The notes under the pieces: generated by a model
What the model saw: the letters and a program-made list of their open reading frames with translations, nothing else
What the model was told of the DNA's origin: nothing
Database searches by the model: none
Made by a program: the position numbers and the translations under genes
Origin: an uncultured Clostridia bacterium
GTDB lineage: Bacteria > Bacillota_A > Clostridia > Oscillospirales > Oscillospiraceae
NCBI GenBank assembly: GCA_947167435.1
Contig: CAMVIC010000045.1
Coordinates: 1 to 10,496, forward strand
DNA: 10,496 bases
Direction of reading: 5' to 3'
In this document: piece by piece, positions 1 through 6,511 of the stretch
How the letters are laid out: every line of letters starts with the position of its first letter
Numbering within the stretch: the first letter of the stretch is position 1

Positions 1-284
<284 letters not shown>

Positions 285-299
285 CTCTCTTCCTCCTCC

Positions 300-800
300 T
301 TATGCGGCCTTCTCCGCCAGGGAGGCCAGGTGCGCGGCCAGCTCCCGGCTGCGCTTGTAGCCGATGACGGCAGCCGCCAGGCAGCAGGCGGCGGAAATGA
401 GCAGGTAGATCACCACGCGGGTGTGCTGGGCAGACTCCATGACCCGGCTGGTCACGCCGGCCACGGTCACCTCGGTGGCAGCCGCCTGGGCGGGCAGGAT
501 GAAGATGCGGACCACCTGCAGGATGCCCAGCAGCACCAGCACGTAGGAATACTGGATCTTGTAGTTCTTGATCCCCTCGGAGGAGAGGAACGCGGCCAGC
601 ATAAAGACCAGGTTGTAGATGATGGACGCGCCGATGCGGATCTGGTAGTAGAAGTTGCCCACGTTGTGATTCACATCGGATTTATAGATGTTGATAAAGT
701 AGAAGACGTTGAAGAGAATCGCCACGAGAACGAGACTGGAGGACAGGGTGTTCTTGGTGAACCGCATGCGGTCCAGACGGATGCTGCGCTCTTCGTTCAT
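300..800 (-). CDS. Four-helix membrane protein of unknown function (166 aa)
   Basis: I do not recognise a family. The protein has four hydrophobic stretches at about residues 18-38, 56-73, 84-103 and 128-148, a positively charged N-terminus (RSIRLDRMRFTK) and a charged C-terminal tail, with no signal peptide and no catalytic motif I can name. The aromatic-rich loop near residues 45-55 (NHNVGNFYYQ) stands out. The start chosen is the ATG at 800-798, with AAGGAGG at 808-814 seven bases upstream; the longer reading frame to 863 has no comparable site and would overlap the neighbour by more than 60 nt. The ATG overlaps the TGA of the preceding gene as ATGA, so the two are probably translationally coupled and may form a complex. 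It lies between the binding-protein gene and the ATPase gene of the importer operon, which suggests an accessory role in that transporter (inference). Confidence 0.8.
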   Translation of the reverse strand: MNEERSIRLDRMRFTKNTLSSSLVLVAILFNVFYFINIYKSDVNHNVGNFYYQIRIGASIIYNLVFMLAAFLSSEGIKNYKIQYSYVLVLLGILQVVRIFILPAQAAATEVTVAGVTSRVMESAQHTRVVIYLLISAACCLAAAVIGYKRSRELAAHLASLAEKAA

Positions 801-1396
801 GCTGCGGCCTCCTTTCCGGCATCGATCAGATGCTGCTCTTCCTTCATCAAGCGGAATTTCCAAATCAGGTTTGCGATCAGCAGGACGTTTGCCAGGATCA
901 CAAGGGCAAAGACAAAGTAGTGTACGTCGAACCAGAAGGTCGACTCGGTATAGAGGGTGTTGCGCTTTTCGGCAAAGGCCTTCAGTGCCTCAAAATCGAT
1001 CTGCAGGAACTGCGCCTTGAAGGCGTCGATCTGCGCATGGGCCCAGACGGCCACGTACACGCCCGCCGCGCAGTTGACAAGTGAGGCGACGATGTTGCCC
1101 ACATAGTATTTGCGGCGCACGTGGGTGTTGGTGATAAACAGCAGCAGGGCAATCAGAATCAGGGCGATGCCCAGATGCAGGAAGGTCTTGTTGAAGCCCT
1201 GCATGTCGTAGTAGATAAAGGCGCCGGCCACGGGGTTTCGCCGGGTGTTGTCCGGCTTGTCGGGAGCGCCGATGGTGGTGTACAGCGCGTCGTAAAGATC
1301 GGTCATGATCCCCAGAGCATAGAGGAAGACGATCACGCTGGCAGCCAGCACCAGCAGGCACACCGCTTTCTGAAATTTCATCTGCTTCTTGTACAT
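797..1396 (-). CDS. Four-helix membrane protein of unknown function (199 aa)
   Basis: Not recognised as a named family. Four membrane segments are visible at about residues 11-29, 72-89, 99-120 and 156-179. They separate two sizeable hydrophilic loops (30-70 and 121-155), which by the positive-inside rule would probably face outward; basic residues cluster at 4-10, 94-96 and 180-186. The C-terminal tail is charged and alanine-rich. The ATG at 1396-1394 has GGGGAGG at 1402-1408 with a 5 nt gap, supporting this start over the internal Met6. Its stop overlaps the start of the next four-helix protein by 4 nt (ATGA). The pair share size and topology but no obvious sequence identity by eye. The gene follows the solute-binding protein gene after a 154 nt gap containing two hairpins. 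A role in assembly, gating or substrate hand-over of the importer is possible but unproven. Confidence 0.82.
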   Translation of the reverse strand: MYKKQMKFQKAVCLLVLAASVIVFLYALGIMTDLYDALYTTIGAPDKPDNTRRNPVAGAFIYYDMQGFNKTFLHLGIALILIALLLFITNTHVRRKYYVGNIVASLVNCAAGVYVAVWAHAQIDAFKAQFLQIDFEALKAFAEKRNTLYTESTFWFDVHYFVFALVILANVLLIANLIWKFRLMKEEQHLIDAGKEAAA

Positions 1397-1428
1397 AGTG
1401 ACCTCCCCGTTGATTGTTTCGGGTCCGC

Positions 1429-1469
1429 CGTTCCCAAAGGGCCGAAGCCCTTCGGGAACGGTGGTTTTT
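1429..1469. terminator. Strong hairpin with T-tract on the plus-strand side
   Basis: CCGTTCCC pairs with GGGAACGG and AAGGG with CCCTT inside it, separated by one mismatch and closed by a small loop, giving a stem of about 13 bp near 1431-1460. On the plus strand it is followed by TGGTTTTTT (1461-1470), which is the layout of an intrinsic terminator for plus-strand transcription, although no plus-strand gene is seen here. Read on the minus strand, the hairpin lies inside the operon after the binding-protein gene and has no T-tract behind it. There it would act as a 3'-end protecting or partly terminating structure. Such structures often raise binding-protein expression above that of other importer subunits. 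Confidence 0.5.
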
Positions 1470-1487
1470 TACAAATCAACTTCGTAA

Positions 1488-1520
1488 CACCGGTAGGTGA
1501 GATTCGCACCGTTACCGGTG
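1488..1520 (-). other. Hairpin just after the binding-protein stop codon
   Basis: CACCGGTA at 1488-1495 pairs with TACCGGTG at 1513-1520, and GGTG at 1496-1499 pairs with CACC at 1507-1510, leaving a 7 nt loop and a 2 nt bulge. The hairpin sits 31 nt after the stop codon of the solute-binding protein gene in the minus-strand transcript and is followed by the second, stronger hairpin at 1429-1469. Together they are the likely point where binding-protein mRNA is processed, stabilised or partly terminated (inference). No T-tract follows directly on the minus strand. Confidence 0.4.
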
Positions 1521-1550
1521 CCGCTGTGGAATTGTGTCAGGGATCAGAGA

Positions 1551-3665
1551 TCAGTTGAGGGAGTCGTAGTAGTCCAGAATGTCGCCCCAGGCCATGTCCT
1601 TGATGTCCAGGTAAGCGGCGCCGTTCCAGGTGTTGGCCACGGTCTCGGCGGCCTCTTCGGGGGAAGAGAAGCCATCGAAGGTGAAGCCGGAGGCGATCAC
1701 GTCAACCAGAACGTTGACCTTGTCGTCGCCCTTGGCGGAGCTGAACTGGTTGGTCAGGTCGGTGTAGGTGTTGAGCAGGTCGTTGTCGGCCTTGGTGGTG
1801 GGCAGCACGGTGGGAACGGAGGTGTACCAGGGATTCTCGGTGACAGCCAGCTCGGGGTGCTTGATGGTGCCCAGACCGATGGCGTTGGAGATGTTGCCAG
1901 CGCCCTCACGGCCGGCATCGCAGGTGCACTGATACTCGAAGGCCTGGCTCTTGGCGAAGCTCAGGGTGGAGCCCAGGAAGAAGCGGGCGTAGTTGGTGTA
2001 GTTGCCGCTGGCCTTCTCCCACAGCTCGGCGCGGGTGGCGTCGGCGATCTCGGGCATCTCGGTGCCGTTGAAGAGGAAGGTCACGTAGTTGCCGGCGTCA
2101 TCGGTCTTGATGAAGGCGTCGGGGCCGTAGGACATGAGGATCATGCCCTCGGGGCTGTAGGCGAAGTCGATCAGAGCCAGGGCGGCGTTGAGCTTGTCGG
2201 GGTTGCCCTCGACGCCGGGAGCGGAGATGCCCCAGCCGTCGGTCTTGACGGAACGCCAGGACTCGGTAAAGCGCATGTACACGCCGTTCTCGTCGGTGCC
2301 GTCATACCAGCGGGCCACGGGAACCATAACGGCCATGTACTTCTCGCCGGCGTCCTTGTCCAGGACGGTCTCGTTGTACAGGGTCTGGGTCTGGTTGTAG
2401 TCGTAGTGCATGAAGCCCAGGTCGTTCTCCAGATAGGTCTTGGTGCTCTCCTCTTCCTTGTTGACGAAGGCGGCGGAGATCAGGCCCTCGGTGACCAGAT
2501 CGTTCATGCGGGCGAGAGCCTCATAGGTCTCGACCTCCTGGCGGGCGTCGTGCAGGTAGCCGTCAGCACCCACGTACAGGTAATCCTGGCGGGACTCCAG
2601 GCCGCGCACGCCGAACAGGTGGCCGGCGAAGCGGAACATATCCACACGGCGCTGGTTGTTGTTGTCCTCACGGGTGAACAGGCCCTGGACGGTGTCGGTG
2701 CCGTTGAGGGTCTGGGGGTTGGAGACGACGCAGCGGAGCAGGGCGACCAGCTCGTCGGCGTCCCAGGCGGCGTTCTGGCCCACGAACAGGTTGGAGCGCT
2801 CGGTGCCGTAGTAGCCGTTGTAAGCGGTGTCGATGTAGTCGCGGAGCATGTTGACTGCGGTCACGCCGTCGATGGCGCCGGCCTCGTTCATGGCGGCGAC
2901 AATGTTGCCGGCAGCGTCGTAGTCCTTGGTGATGGTCTCAACGGCGGTGCCGTCCGGGGTGACGACGTCAACGTCGATCTTGCCCTCGGTGGGCATGTAG
3001 GGCTGATACACGGGGGCGGGAAGCTCCTTGCAGGCGTCGGCCGCGAAGGCGCCCTCGCCGTCCAGCAGCTTCTGGACCCAGTCAACGCGCATCAGGGGCA
3101 TACGCTCGATGTCGTTGACACCGTCAAAGTAGGGGCTGAAGTAGATGGCGCCGGTGTCCACGTTGCCGGTGATGGACAGGCGGACGATGGGATTGGCCTC
3201 CAGATAGGCGCTGAAGTTGGGCATCTGGTCCAGGTAGTCGGCGATGTTGACGATGGCGCCGCTCTCGCCGTACTCGGACAGCTTGGCGGCGGTGCCGCTG
3301 AGCATGTCGACTTCCTTCAGCTGCTCTTTCCAGTAGTCAAACTCGGCAGCGGCGCTGTTGCCCTGGTACTTGTTCTCAAAGACAACGCCCAGGACGTTCT
3401 GAACCTGAACCCAGGTGGGCTTCAGGTCGCCGGAGTTATAGCTGTTGCCGTCGGCCAGGACGATGCCGGCGCCGGCGGTCTCGGCGTCGAAGAACAGGCC
3501 GGTCTTGGCGCTGTTGTAGCCGGTGGCCATGCGAAGAACGGTTCCTTCGGCATAGCTCAGGTCGCCGTAGTCGGCGGCGGCGCGGCCGGAGCCGAAGCCG
3601 ACACCCAGAGACACGACCAGGGCCAGAGCCAGCAGGGTTGCAAGAATCTGTTTGCTTCTCTTCAT
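1551..3665 (-). CDS. Extracellular solute-binding protein of an Lpl/Ytc-type sugar importer (704 aa)
   Basis: Captures a sugar or oligosaccharide outside the membrane and delivers it to the permease pair encoded just upstream. The N-terminus (MKRSKQ, hydrophobic core at 7-27, then GRAAADYG) is a signal peptide with a predicted cleavage after A31. There is no cysteine that could form a lipobox, unusual for a Gram-positive binding protein. Family-like segments are ERMPLMRVDWVQKLL (187-201) and the C-lobe stretch around KLNAALALIDFAYSPEGM (491-508). At 704 residues it is longer than LplA/YtcQ-type relatives (roughly 500-560), so it carries extra sequence. The ATG at 3665-3663 is preceded by AAGGAGG; the longer frame to 3722 lacks support and would run into the upstream hairpin. 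The permease gene ends 65 nt upstream. Family is firm; ligand unknown, with a pectin-derived saccharide the best guess because of the nearby pectinesterase. Confidence 0.93.
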   Translation of the reverse strand: MKRSKQILATLLALALVVSLGVGFGSGRAAADYGDLSYAEGTVLRMATGYNSAKTGLFFDAETAGAGIVLADGNSYNSGDLKPTWVQVQNVLGVVFENKYQGNSAAAEFDYWKEQLKEVDMLSGTAAKLSEYGESGAIVNIADYLDQMPNFSAYLEANPIVRLSITGNVDTGAIYFSPYFDGVNDIERMPLMRVDWVQKLLDGEGAFAADACKELPAPVYQPYMPTEGKIDVDVVTPDGTAVETITKDYDAAGNIVAAMNEAGAIDGVTAVNMLRDYIDTAYNGYYGTERSNLFVGQNAAWDADELVALLRCVVSNPQTLNGTDTVQGLFTREDNNNQRRVDMFRFAGHLFGVRGLESRQDYLYVGADGYLHDARQEVETYEALARMNDLVTEGLISAAFVNKEEESTKTYLENDLGFMHYDYNQTQTLYNETVLDKDAGEKYMAVMVPVARWYDGTDENGVYMRFTESWRSVKTDGWGISAPGVEGNPDKLNAALALIDFAYSPEGMILMSYGPDAFIKTDDAGNYVTFLFNGTEMPEIADATRAELWEKASGNYTNYARFFLGSTLSFAKSQAFEYQCTCDAGREGAGNISNAIGLGTIKHPELAVTENPWYTSVPTVLPTTKADNDLLNTYTDLTNQFSSAKGDDKVNVLVDVIASGFTFDGFSSPEEAAETVANTWNGAAYLDIKDMAWGDILDYYDSLN

Positions 3666-3695
3666 AATTTCCTCCTTAAATAATATGCGGATATA

Positions 3696-3722
3696 TTGTT
3701 GAGCGGGAAAAACCCGGAACAA
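3696..3722 (-). other. Small hairpin between the permease and binding-protein genes
   Basis: TTGTT at 3696-3700 pairs with AACAA at 3718-3722 and CGGG at 3704-3707 pairs with CCCG at 3713-3716, around an A5 loop with a small internal loop. It occupies most of the 65 nt spacer ahead of the binding-protein gene. It may stabilise the 5' end of a processed binding-protein message. I do not see a convincing promoter in this spacer, though AT-rich sequence (CATATTATTTAAGG on the minus strand) precedes the ribosome binding site. Confidence 0.3.
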
Positions 3723-3730
3723 CCTTTGGC

Positions 3731-4621
3731 TTATTCCTTCACGCCGCCCACGTTGGTGCCCTTGGCGAAGTACTTCTGAATGAAGGGGTAGATAATCAGA
3801 ATGGGCACGATGGAGCAGACGATCAGCGCGTAGATGACGGAGTCGGAGGCGTATACCGCGTTCCAGCCGGCGATAAACTCCGGGTCGCGGTACTGCTCCA
3901 GCAGCTCACGGATGAAGACCTGCAGGGGCTTTTCAAAGCTGTTGGAGATCATCTGCCGGGCCCAGAAGTAGCCGTTCCAGCGGGAGATGGCGAAGAACAG
4001 GGCCACGGTGGCGATGGTGGACTTGCTCATGGGGATGTACACGGTGCTGAGAACCTGGAACTCGGTGGCGCCGTCCACGATGGCGGCCTCCTCAATTTCG
4101 GAGGGGACGCCCTCAAAGGCGTTTCGCAGGAGGATGATGTTCATGGCCGCCATACCCATGGCGATGACCACCAGCCACTTGTCGTCCATGATGCCGGCGG
4201 CGTTGAAGATGGTCTTGGTCTGCAGGTAGTTCAGGTACTGGGGCACGATGCCGGCGGAGAACCACATGGTGAAGACCAGGAAGAAGTTGAAGATCTTCCG
4301 GAACAGCAGGCGCTTCTTGGACAGGGCGTAGGCGCCCAGAATGGAGTAGACCAGGGACCAGATGGTGCCGTACAGGGTCAGGAACAGGGTGTTGGAGTAG
4401 GCGTTCCAGAACATGTTGTTGCCGAACATCATCTTGAAGGCGTCAAACTGCACGTCCTTGGGGAAGAGCACGATCTCGTTGTAGTCCACGGCGTGGGCGC
4501 CGCTGATGGAGGCGGAGACGGCGTACACGAAGGGGTACAGGCAGGCCAGGGCGAAGATGGTCAGCAGGGTATAGCTGATGATTTTGAAGATGAGCTCGGA
4601 GACCTCAAGTTTTCTTTTCAT
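3731..4621 (-). CDS. Carbohydrate ABC transporter permease, LplC/YtcP type (296 aa)
   Basis: Inner-membrane permease subunit of a CUT1-type importer. Six membrane segments are evident: about 10-35, 75-100, 108-128, 147-166, 200-222 and 260-282. The cytoplasmic EAA loop that docks on the ATPase is clear at 178-197, with EEAAIVDGAT followed by YIPMSK. The C-terminus, YPFIQKYFAKGTNVGGVKE, is a close match to the hallmark ending of LplC/YtcP proteins (PFxQKYFxKGxxxGxxKx). Length matches the family. The start ATG at 4621-4619 has AGGAGG 5 nt upstream. It follows the partner permease by 15 nt, so the two are co-translated and presumably form the heterodimeric channel. B. subtilis relatives move rhamnogalacturonan fragments (YtcP with YteP), but these proteins occur with many ligands, so substrate is not settled by family alone. 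Confidence 0.95.
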   Translation of the reverse strand: MKRKLEVSELIFKIISYTLLTIFALACLYPFVYAVSASISGAHAVDYNEIVLFPKDVQFDAFKMMFGNNMFWNAYSNTLFLTLYGTIWSLVYSILGAYALSKKRLLFRKIFNFFLVFTMWFSAGIVPQYLNYLQTKTIFNAAGIMDDKWLVVIAMGMAAMNIILLRNAFEGVPSEIEEAAIVDGATEFQVLSTVYIPMSKSTIATVALFFAISRWNGYFWARQMISNSFEKPLQVFIRELLEQYRDPEFIAGWNAVYASDSVIYALIVCSIVPILIIYPFIQKYFAKGTNVGGVKE

Positions 4622-4636
4622 GACGACCTCCTGTTT

Positions 4637-5689
4637 TTAATAGAGCGAGGTGTCGGACGCCTTGCGCGCGATGGTGTTGGCGCCGATGACCAGCAGCATG
4701 CCGATTACGTTGTTCATCATTTCCGCCGCGGAGGCGATGCCCTTGGCCGCGCCCTCCAGACCGTAGCGGTTGGCGAAGGTGGAGACCACGTCGGCGGTGA
4801 CGAAGGTGTTGGCGTTGTAGAGAAGCAATACCTTCTCGTAGCCGATGTTCAGCAGGGAGCCGATACGGGTGATGAGCATGATGACGATGGTGGAGAGGAT
4901 GCTGGGCAGAACCACGTAGCGCATCTGGGCCATCTTGCTGGCGCCGTCGATCTGGGCGGCCTCGTAGCTGGTGGGCGAGATGGCGATGATCGCGGCGAAG
5001 AACACGATGCTGTCATAGCCCGCGCCCTCCCAGATGCCGGAGATCTGGTAGATGCCGCGGAAGAAGCCCGGGTTGTTCAGCAGTCCCGCGTTTGCCACGT
5101 CCCGGGACACCAGACCCAGGTTTGCCAGCAGCTGGGACACGACGCCCATGTTGGAGGTCTGGGCGCCCTGCTTGACCAGCATCATGACCAGAGAGGTCAT
5201 AACGACCGTGGACATGAACTTGGGCAGGTAGGTCAGCACCTGATAGACGCTGCGGGCGATGTTGGACTTGACCTCGTTGAAGAACAGGGCCAGAATGATC
5301 GGCATGGGGAAGCCGAAGCACAGACCGTAGAAGCTCAGCACGAAGGTGTTGCGCAGGGCCCGCCAGAACTCTGTGGACAGGGTGTCCTTCCCGACCAGCA
5401 GGAGCTTGAAGTTGGAGAAGCCGGCGAACAGCTGCTGCGAAACCGGCAGGACGTTATCCGCCACCTTGAAGCTGCCCAGCAGCTCGTACATGGGGAAGTA
5501 ACGCCAGAAGAGGAACACCAGCAGCATGGGGACCAGCATCAGGTACAGGCGCCAGTCCTTGGCGACGGTGCGGCCCACGTGCAGCCAGTAGTGCTTCTCC
5601 ACGTCGTCCCGCACGGCCTGCTCGGGATTCTCCCGGTAAGTCTGTGTGACTTCATCATAAATGAGGAAGTCTGCCGCCTTTGCTTTCAT
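4637..5689 (-). CDS. ABC transporter permease, LplB/YteP type (350 aa)
   Basis: Second permease of the CUT1-type importer. An N-terminal cytoplasmic extension of about 45 residues precedes six membrane segments (about 48-65, 112-137, 155-172, 225-240, 262-282 and 325-340). The EAA loop is at 243-262 (YEAAQIDGASKMAQ, then VLPS). The run RIGSLLNIGYEKVLLLYN (275-292), then TADVVSTF and a terminal DTSLY are diagnostic of LplB-type proteins, which usually end in TSLW. The ATG at 5689-5687 is chosen over the overlapping in-frame TTG three bases upstream because GGAGG then lies 6 rather than 3 nt away. The start shares one base with the upstream stop (TGATG), implying translational coupling with the six-helix protein. 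The N-terminal extension is longer than in B. subtilis LplB (about 318 aa). Pairing with the next permease is secure. Confidence 0.95.
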   Translation of the reverse strand: MKAKAADFLIYDEVTQTYRENPEQAVRDDVEKHYWLHVGRTVAKDWRLYLMLVPMLLVFLFWRYFPMYELLGSFKVADNVLPVSQQLFAGFSNFKLLLVGKDTLSTEFWRALRNTFVLSFYGLCFGFPMPIILALFFNEVKSNIARSVYQVLTYLPKFMSTVVMTSLVMMLVKQGAQTSNMGVVSQLLANLGLVSRDVANAGLLNNPGFFRGIYQISGIWEGAGYDSIVFFAAIIAISPTSYEAAQIDGASKMAQMRYVVLPSILSTIVIMLITRIGSLLNIGYEKVLLLYNANTFVTADVVSTFANRYGLEGAAKGIASAAEMMNNVIGMLLVIGANTIARKASDTSLY

Positions 5690-6273
5690 CAAAATCCTCC
5701 CTTTTCCTCTTCGCGCTCCTTGTTCACGCGGAGAAGATATGTTTTTTGGTCTTCCAGTATCCCGTCCAGCCGGGCGGCGATCCAGAGGATCACCATGGTG
5801 AACAGTCCGGACAGAGCGTCGGTGGTAAAGAAATCAAAGCAGGTTTTCAGCTGCGCGCCCAGCACCAGGGCAAGCAGGGCCCGGCCCAGCTGCATCAGCA
5901 GCAGGGTGCACAGGGCGTAAAGCAGGGTGAGCAGCGGATTTTTGCGGATGCGCTCGGAGCCGAACAGACGAATCAGCCCCAGAGAGAGCAGCGAGAGCAG
6001 GTTCCCCAATCCGTAAATCAGAAACTGCTTGCCGCTGCCGCCGCCGGCCGCACAGTAGACCAGACCGCCCAGAACCGCGTGAATGGCGGCCCAGGGGCCC
6101 CAGCGCACCAGGACGATGGCCGTCAGCGCCGCGGTGACCGAAACGCTGTACAGCTGGTCCGGGAACCAGCGGATGGCCGCGTTGACGATCAGCGCTTCCG
6201 AAACGCAGAGCATTACCGCGAAAAAGAACAGGTCCATGCGGCGGTACTGTTCAAAAGTCAGGTGACGCTTCAT
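5689..6273 (-). CDS. Six-helix membrane protein, possibly ECF S-component-like (194 aa)
   Basis: First gene of the importer operon. Six hydrophobic segments can be drawn at about 14-33, 40-56, 61-76, 83-104, 112-140 and 150-168, with a highly charged cytoplasmic tail (LRVNKEREEEK). The size, helix number, short loops and glycine/alanine-rich third helix (RWGPWAAIHAVLGG, 57-70) resemble substrate-binding S-components of ECF vitamin transporters. No specific vitamin-binding motif is recognised, so this is a fold-level impression only. The start is the ATG at 6273-6271 with AAGGAGC 4-5 nt upstream; the longer frame to 6345 would begin inside the leader without a ribosome binding site. Its stop overlaps the permease start by 1 nt (TGATG). 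Coupling to an Lpl-type permease suggests an accessory, sensory or assembly role, but function is unknown. Confidence 0.85.
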   Translation of the reverse strand: MKRHLTFEQYRRMDLFFFAVMLCVSEALIVNAAIRWFPDQLYSVSVTAALTAIVLVRWGPWAAIHAVLGGLVYCAAGGGSGKQFLIYGLGNLLSLLSLGLIRLFGSERIRKNPLLTLLYALCTLLLMQLGRALLALVLGAQLKTCFDFFTTDALSGLFTMVILWIAARLDGILEDQKTYLLRVNKEREEEKGGF

Positions 6274-6359
6274 AAGGCTCCTTCCGCCGGGCCATATCCG
6301 TTTCGGACAGGTCCCGTTCCGGGGAGCGGATGAAAAAAGCCGCAAATTTCCCCATCACT

Positions 6360-6389
6360 ATTTTAGTTTTTTCCGGCGCTTTCTGTACA
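6360..6389 (-). promoter_or_regulatory. Candidate promoter of the importer operon
   Basis: Read on the minus strand, TGTACA (6389-6384) and TAAAAT (6365-6360) are separated by 18 nt and would place the transcript start near 6353, giving a leader of about 80 nt before the first gene. The -10 box is good; the -35 box is only a partial match. It overlaps one arm of the inverted repeat at 6384-6416, so a protein bound there could block the polymerase. The leader holds two similar 9-mers, CCGTTTCGG (6298-6306) and CCGTTCCGG (6314-6322). Confidence 0.35.
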
Positions 6390-6416
6390 TGGCAAAAACG
6401 ATTGACTTTATGTACA
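6384..6416. promoter_or_regulatory. Candidate operator: TGTACAT-N19-ATGTACA inverted repeat
   Basis: TGTACAT at 6384-6390 and ATGTACA at 6410-6416 are perfect inverted copies about 2.5 helical turns apart, centre to centre, in the middle of the divergent control region. Each arm contains the palindrome TGTACA. The layout fits a dimeric regulator, or two bound dimers, controlling both directions. No regulator gene is present in the window, so the cognate protein is unknown. Confidence 0.35.
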
Positions 6417-6441
6417 AATTAGACATTTTTTAAACAGACCT

Positions 6442-6469
6442 TTTTTGCGGCTGAAAAATGTGCTAGGAT
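6442..6469 (+). promoter_or_regulatory. Candidate promoter of the pectinesterase gene (extended -10)
   Basis: TAGGAT at 6464-6469 is preceded directly by TGC (6461-6463), forming an extended -10 element; TTTTTG at 6442-6447 is a weak -35 at 16 nt. The transcript would start near 6476, about 36 nt before the chosen ATG. An extended -10 would explain the poor -35. The right arm of the outer inverted repeat overlaps the spacer. Confidence 0.4.
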
Positions 6470-6511
6470 AAGAAAAACAAAAGCACCGTGGGAAAGGATG
6501 GAATTTGTCAG

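Larger units (their letters stand above)
6338..6452. repeat. Outer inverted repeat AGCCGCAAA / TTTGCGGCT flanking the control region
   Basis: AGCCGCAAA at 6338-6346 and TTTGCGGCT at 6444-6452 are perfect 9 bp inverted copies, 97 nt apart, placed symmetrically around the inner TGTACAT repeat. Each lies beside one of the two candidate promoters: downstream of the minus-strand -10 box, and just before the plus-strand -10 box. Paired operators that permit looping are one reading; chance is the alternative. Confidence 0.3.

Noticed and set aside
1488..1520. tRNA-like T-arm (GGTG with a 7 nt loop containing ATTCG)
   Set aside because: The loop does not match the TTCRANY pattern on either strand, there is no acceptor, D or anticodon arm around it, and it is explained as a hairpin.
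1497..3683. 728-codon open frame on the plus strand opposite the binding-protein gene
   Set aside because: The translation is a monotonous run of Val/Gly/Ala/Leu/His typical of antisense frames in GC-biased genes, it has no family motifs, and the minus-strand gene has a signal peptide, ribosome binding site and family segments.
4493..5920. 475-codon open frame on the plus strand across the two permease genes
   Set aside because: Asp/Gly/His/Gln-rich low-complexity translation opposite genes with EAA motifs and membrane helices; an antisense shadow.
6488..6511. GTG start for the pectinesterase, eight codons upstream
   Set aside because: No ribosome binding site precedes it and it falls about 12 nt after the predicted transcript start; the ATG at 6512 begins a better family-like N-terminus.
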